A stretch of 64,000 nucleotides of DNA from Drosophila miranda (lineage: Eukaryota > Arthropoda > Insecta > Diptera > Drosophilidae), in the NCBI RefSeq assembly GCF_003369915.1, contig NC_046677.1, positions 24,942,913 to 25,006,912 of the forward strand, read 5' to 3'. Shown here piece by piece: positions 59,284 through 64,000 of the stretch. The notes under the pieces are model-generated. The model had not been told where the DNA came from, ran no database searches, and saw nothing but the letters and a program-made list of their open reading frames with translations. The position numbers and the translations under genes were made by a program. Within the stretch, counting starts at the first letter, position 1. Each line of letters starts with the position of its first letter.

Positions 59284-59289
59284 AATAAA
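59284..59289 (+). terminator. Poly(A) signal of Ir25a
   Basis: AATAAA lies about 100 bases after the stop codon and is followed by a T-rich stretch, giving a short 3' UTR. Confidence 0.6.
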
Positions 59290-59794
59290 TTTTTTGCTAA
59301 TTCAAAATTGTGTATTATATATTAAAATATACATAGCTCCTTATCAGCACTACTCAAAAATATCAATCGTTACTAGTGATGGTCGACTACACAGCTATTG
59401 AAGACTACATATGTGCCAAGGAATAAAAACCTAAAAATTAGCAGGCAGTGTGAGCAAGACAAATATTTGTGTCTTTCAGACTACATTGAAGTTGAAGCCG
59501 AATATCAAAATCAGAGAACGATTAGCCCAATTTCAACCAGTGGGTATTAACATACAAGAATTGTATGAAACTTTTGACGCAGTTCAAGTAAAAGATATCG
59601 TTGTTTTTTGTACATAAATCGTACTTCCGTGCATCATTTATTCCAATGTAATGCATTTAAATCCTTGTAGCTCATTCACTTTCAAACATTTTCTATTTGG
59701 CGCTCAAGATCAAGCTCTCTTTTTTTTTGGGATTTGCTCATTTGCTTTCATACTCTAAGGAAAAGGATATTATAGAGTTGAGGTAATGTTTGTT
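59290..59794. other. Ir25a-Fnta spacer, AT-rich
   Basis: I see no gene or named element here. The dispersed repeat begins near 59795. Confidence 0.4.
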
Positions 59795-60472
59795 TTAAAG
59801 CTATCACAGCGAAATTTTGCAGTTTAGTGTGTACTTGCATACATACATACATACATATGTATACATATATGTACATATATACAGGAAACTAATCAAATGC
59901 ATGAATAGGTCCATAACCTATCTGAGAAAAGTTCATATAAAATTAACGAAATAGGGTATAGAAATGTCCATACTATACTCCGGTTGACAAGCAACAAGTC
60001 TGCAAACGTGACACTCCATACTCACGTTGTCAGTGTTTCTGTATAGAACTTTTTTGTTTAAACCATGTTCTATACACAATGCAACAAAAGGGAGTACTCA
60101 AAAATAGCTAACTTGTAGAAAATTGATTCATCAATGGGATAAAATTATGTAGGCAAAGCTCAGAGTCTTAGTTAGCCAGCATTATTCAACGGAATATAAA
60201 AATTGAGGAATTGGGATGATAACTCTTTTATGTTTGAGCTTTTTTAAACTTAATCCAATAAAACGGTGTATTTAAAACAAGCCAGTCAAGTAGAAAATTG
60301 ATTAATGTATTCGATAAAATTATGTGGGCAAGGCTGAGGGTGCTATCTAGCTAGTAATATTCGACGAAAGAACAAAAACGAGGAATATGTATGTATAATA
60401 TAACTTAAATAATTCGTCAGTACATTTGCGGTATATATTGAAAATGAGACGGTATATTTTGGTATATTTCAA
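59795..60472 (+). repeat. Dispersed promoter-proximal repeat, copy 6, upstream of Fnta
   Basis: It starts with AAAGCTATCACAGCGAAATT as in copy 1. A CATA/TATG microsatellite (59838-59885) follows, then ATTAACGAAATAGGGTATAG, then the two core blocks (CATTATTCAACGGAATATAA and AGCTAGTAATATTCGACGAA), AAAACGAGGAATATG and the tail GTCAGTACATTTGCGGTATA. It is oriented towards Fnta and ends about 385 bases before its start codon. Confidence 0.65.
60416..60472 (+). promoter_or_regulatory. Putative Fnta promoter region
   Basis: Three motif-6-like words (GCGGTATATATT, ACGGTATATTTT and TGGTATATTTC) lie about 385-430 bases before the Fnta start codon. No motif 1 or DRE is seen, so the exact start site is uncertain. 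Confidence 0.4.
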
Positions 60473-60857
60473 AGGTTTTGTACTTTTCATAGTATTTTCT
60501 AGTATTTTCCAGTAGTGCACAAGACTACTACAATTTATAATAATTTGTACGCCAATAAAACAACCGAAACTGTAATCGAACAGTTTGATAAGCTCTAAAT
60601 AGTCGCCAAAGAGTGGTAAGTAATGGAGTTTTATTCAGACGAGGTATTCAATCAACACAAATATCGCTGTTTTTGTCGACGTCAGTCAGTAAGTTAATCA
60701 GCAAATAGGGGCAGGCCGCCACCGCCAGCCAGCGATATACAACACACAAGACAACGGCTAGCAGAGACAGAGAGCGAAACGATTTGAGCAGCTATCACAT
60801 TCTCAGAATTTCCACTCAGTTGAGCAGTCGTTTATCCAACGCTGTAGATTCACAGAA

Positions 60858-61993
60858 ATGGGTGACAGCTCGGATGACGAATACTTGGGCACGGAATGGA
60901 TTCCGTACAGCGAGCGCGCGGAGTGGGCCGATATAGCGCCGCTGGCCCAGGATGACGGCCCCAACCCAGTGGTATCCATAGCCTACAGCCAGAAGTGTGA
61001 GTAATGCCGAACAAGATTAGTGTGGCAGACTGAATGTAATGTTTAATTGCAGTTCGCGAGGTATTCGATTTCATGCGTGCCATAATTGCCAAAGGAGAGA
61101 AGAGCCAGCGTGCCTTGGACCTGACCACAGACGCCCTGCGCCTGAACCCGGCCAACTACACGGTGTGGCAGTACAGGCGCGACATACTGAGAGAGCTGAA
61201 GGCCGATCTGAACGTGGAGCTGGACTACCTAAGCGAGGTGATCGGTCAAAACTCGAAGAACTATCAGGTGTGGCACCACAGGCGCGTCATTGTCGAGATG
61301 CTGAACGATGCCAGCAACGAGCTGGAGTTGACGGAGAATGCCCTGATAAACGATGGAGATGCCAAAAACTATCACGCCTGGCAGCATCGCCAGTGGGCCA
61401 TACGCACATTTAAGTGAGTAGGAAAAAGCTGTTTAAGCTGTTTACTGCGATTGCACTGTATTTACTGTATTTGGTACATGCGTTGCAGCCTCTATGATTC
61501 CGAGCTGTCTTTTGTGGATCGCTTGATCGGTGAGGACCAGCGCAACAATTCGGCTTGGAATCAGCGCTTCTTTGTGATCAAGCACTTGGGCTTCAACCCT
61601 AACCTGGTCGATCAAGAGCTGATCTACGCTATGAATCGCATTCGCATCATCAGAAACAACGAGAGTGCCTGGAACTATTTGGTAGGAGTAATCCGACAGA
61701 GCCCGTACGGAAACGGGCTGCTGAACAACCATCCGGCTGTGGTGGAATTCGCTGAGGAACTCTACCAGGCCGGCAACCGTTCGCCATATCTGATGGCCTT
61801 CCTGATCGACCTCTACCAGGAGCAGACAATGCAGAACGAGTGCAGTGACCGCGAACAGAAAGCCCGCAAGGTGTATGACCTCTGCGACGACATGGCCAGC
61901 AAACACGATGTGATTCGGCGCAAATACTGGCAGTATGTAGCCAATCATTTGAAGGACCAGCTGAACAAGAGCTCTGAGAAGGCGAAGCAATAG
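60858..61993 (+). CDS. Fnta: Protein farnesyl/geranylgeranyl transferase type-1 alpha subunit
   Basis: Three exons join in phase: 60858-60996, 61053-61413 and 61489-61993 (TAG), giving 334 residues, a normal length for the family. The start is the first ATG with an acidic N-terminus ([20 protein letters not shown]). The protein is made of PFTA helical-pair repeats with their Trp/Arg-rich signature: [57 protein letters not shown] and [12 protein letters not shown]. The alpha subunit is shared by farnesyltransferase and geranylgeranyltransferase I, which attach isoprenoids to C-terminal CaaX cysteines of Ras, Rho and lamins in the cytosol; the beta subunits are encoded elsewhere. I believe the D. 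melanogaster gene is CG2976. All five repeats look intact. Confidence 0.95.
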
Positions 61994-62055
61994 TTCCATA
62001 CTTGGCTTCGTCTTAGTTTTAATCTATCTGCGTACTTAGGCCTTCTTTATACAGA

Positions 62056-62061
62056 AATAAA
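62056..62061 (+). terminator. Poly(A) signal of Fnta
   Basis: AATAAA lies 63 bases after the stop codon and is followed by TTTAAATTGT, a compact 3' UTR. Confidence 0.65.
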
Positions 62062-64000
62062 TTTAAATTGTAACCTACCTATCAGCCATGTTGCAAGCCC
62101 CAAACTCTGAACATTTCCACATCCATATATCATCTTTCATGCATGTTTATGTGAGTGTGCGATAGCTTTTTTGTTTGCCGCATTGCTTGCTTTGCCTTGC
62201 CACACCGCTGCCATGTCCATGCATTGTTTATCTAAGCGCACCGGCGTGTTTGTACACGTAAATTTCATTAAATTAACAATGAGGCAGAGATAAGTTTAGC
62301 GCAGTATGTACTCTAGCTCGGAGGCTCTGTTCTCTGTTTTGAGTGGCAGAAGTGAGCCCATAAATTATAGAAAATAATTTTATGTTATGTTTGGTAAGAA
62401 CAATCTTTTGTGTGAAAGTCTCTAGGTCAGCTACAAATTGTTTTGGGAAAATGGATAATGTGATAGGAGAATACTTTTCTTCAGAGCGTTTAAAATTGTT
62501 TGAGACAGAAAGGAAATTTATCTTCGAAATGTAGTCACAGTCACATTTTTAGTATGAATTAGCTAGTATTACGTAATCGCTTATCAAGGATGCATGAACA
62601 ATTGGATCAGAAAAAAGAAGGGTCAGAAAAATATAGAAGTACTACTATAAGATATAGCTCGTGTAGCTAGTCATAAATTAGACTTAAGCTCCTGCTGGGT
62701 CGATGTCGCTTGAATTGCAACCCGAAAGCAATTTCTAAGATTCTTTTAAGAGTTGTAAGCTACTGGGGCACATTACTATATAACATCCTCTCTAAAAGAG
62801 CATCATACAATATGTGTTCAGTTATTATCTGTAACGAGCCCTTTATCGACTGCTGCTGTAATTTGTTTGTTATCTTTTTCGTTTGGCGAAGTGGAGGTGG
62901 CGGTGAAGGCAGGAAACACCTTCAGTTGCTGTCTCAATATTGTTATTTATTTAAATTTGTTACTTATGTTTTTTGTTTTGTTTTTTTTTTTTTGTTTTGT
63001 TCGAGTACATACAATATAGCGGTTTTGTAATATATAACTTTTTCATTAATTTGATTTTCTTGCATATATTTTGAGTTCTTTATAATGGAAATTCTCCCAG
63101 GAGCGATTCCAATTAGAATCAATCTTCTGAGAGGAGTGGGAGGGGGGGGACTATGTTCTTAAAATCAAGCAGAAGACATCTTTGGCGTGTTTTTTTTTGT
63201 TTGTTTCTTTTTTTAGTTCAGCTAAATAGGGGCAAAAAATCATTGATCATTGAGTACTCGTTTGCATAGTTTAATAAAATTTCGTAATAATAAAATATAT
63301 ATTTATTTTGTTGTGTTTTTTGTTTGGTTTTCGCTTTCGTTATCCTTCCACTGGGCTTGGCTTGTGGGTATATATATAAATTAGAAAAAAGCCTATAAAC
63401 CCAGATTTTCTTGTCGTCTCAAAAAATCAAAGCATTTCGTTTGGGCACAGCAAGTATTTAATAATATCTGAAAAATATATATGTGTATATGTTTGATGTT
63501 TTTTGTATAGTATTGGATTCTTTAAATTGTCAAAAAAGAGGAGGAGGAAACGTGTGCAAAGCTCTGTTCCATGGCCCAAACGAAATATTTGTTTGATTTT
63601 TCTTTATTCCCAATTACGGAGTATCTTCCCATTCAGAGAGTGTTTTTGTTTTTTTTTTTTTGCGCGGAGAGCCAGAAGAGAGAAGTTGTTGTTCTTGTGT
63701 TCGTTTAGTACATTTAACAATTTGATATATAGAGTTAATATATATATATATATAATAGTTTATAATAAATTGATGCGCTCGTTTTGTCTGGTCTGCTTTA
63801 CGATCCATTCATTCTGTTTGTGCTTGCTCCACGTTCTTGGAGTACATTTTTGTAAAAGCATTTTTAGCAAAAAATTAAAAGTTTCTCTCTGTTCTTCGGT
63901 TCCTTTTTTAAAATTTTCGGACTTCAGCGTTCATTCTCTACGTAGACTTTGATCTCGAATTGTTATCAATACCCCCATATAAAATAAATCCTTTAACTGC
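62062..64000. other. Non-coding right edge
   Basis: No coding exon is supported. The stretch is T-rich on the plus strand from 62.9 kb on, with T runs of about 14 near 62981 and 12 near 63651 and a TA run near 63736-63753. An A-rich minus strand of this kind would fit the 3' UTR or an intron of a minus-strand gene to the right, but nothing shows it directly. Confidence 0.4.

Noticed and set aside
63503..63952. 149-codon plus frame at the right edge
   Set aside because: It is a Phe/Leu/Ser/Cys-rich frame produced by T-rich sequence; no motif or splice support.

Overview
The window is animal nuclear DNA from a Drosophila species. Six multi-exon protein genes with short, canonical GT-AG introns can be traced exon by exon. 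They are a CCDC50-like gene, mextli (mxt), an MFSD1-type transporter, tank (EI24 family), the olfactory co-receptor Ir25a, and the farnesyl/geranylgeranyl transferase alpha subunit (Fnta). These are genes I know from chromosome arm 2L (Muller element B) of D. melanogaster. Spacing, microsatellite load and protein divergence suggest a species outside the melanogaster subgroup; the obscura group is my guess and is not proven from the sequence.

Layout. 1-6.5 kb is AT-rich sequence without a convincing exon, probably an upstream intron of the CCDC50-like gene. 6.5-9.3 kb holds the rest of that gene (+). 9.3-34.9 kb is a 25-kb low-density region full of GA, CA and other microsatellites. Inside it I find three in-phase exons of an unrecognised + strand gene (19.0, 30.4 and 31.5 kb), one possible minus-strand exon (29.1 kb) and an old DINE-1 fragment (32.6 kb). 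33.6-35.0 kb holds dispersed repeats that run into the probable mxt promoter. mxt (+) occupies 36.5-41.6 kb and ends tail-to-tail with the MFSD1 gene (-, 44.0-41.8 kb). 45-51 kb is a repeat island: dispersed repeat copies, a five-unit 241-bp tandem array, and pieces of an unrecognised minus-strand gene or relic (49.1-50.7 kb). tank (+) is at 51.6-53.3 kb, Ir25a (+) at 54.7-59.2 kb with a DINE-1 copy in its first intron, and Fnta (+) at 60.9-62.0 kb. The last 2 kb shows no gene.

The genes do not form a pathway. Most are broadly expressed housekeeping functions: translation control, protein prenylation, lysosomal transport and autophagy. Ir25a is neuronal. The most striking non-coding feature is a dispersed repeat found at least seven times. 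Its copies lie directly upstream of mxt, MFSD1, tank and Fnta, in each case in the direction of transcription. They end in a tail built from core-promoter words: a GGTATATTT-type element, with a GGTCACACT or TATCGATA element at or beside the tail of some copies. This looks like either a transposon family that carries promoter motifs or one that inserts beside a particular promoter class.

All exon borders come from reading splice signals and checking phase by hand. No database search was possible.
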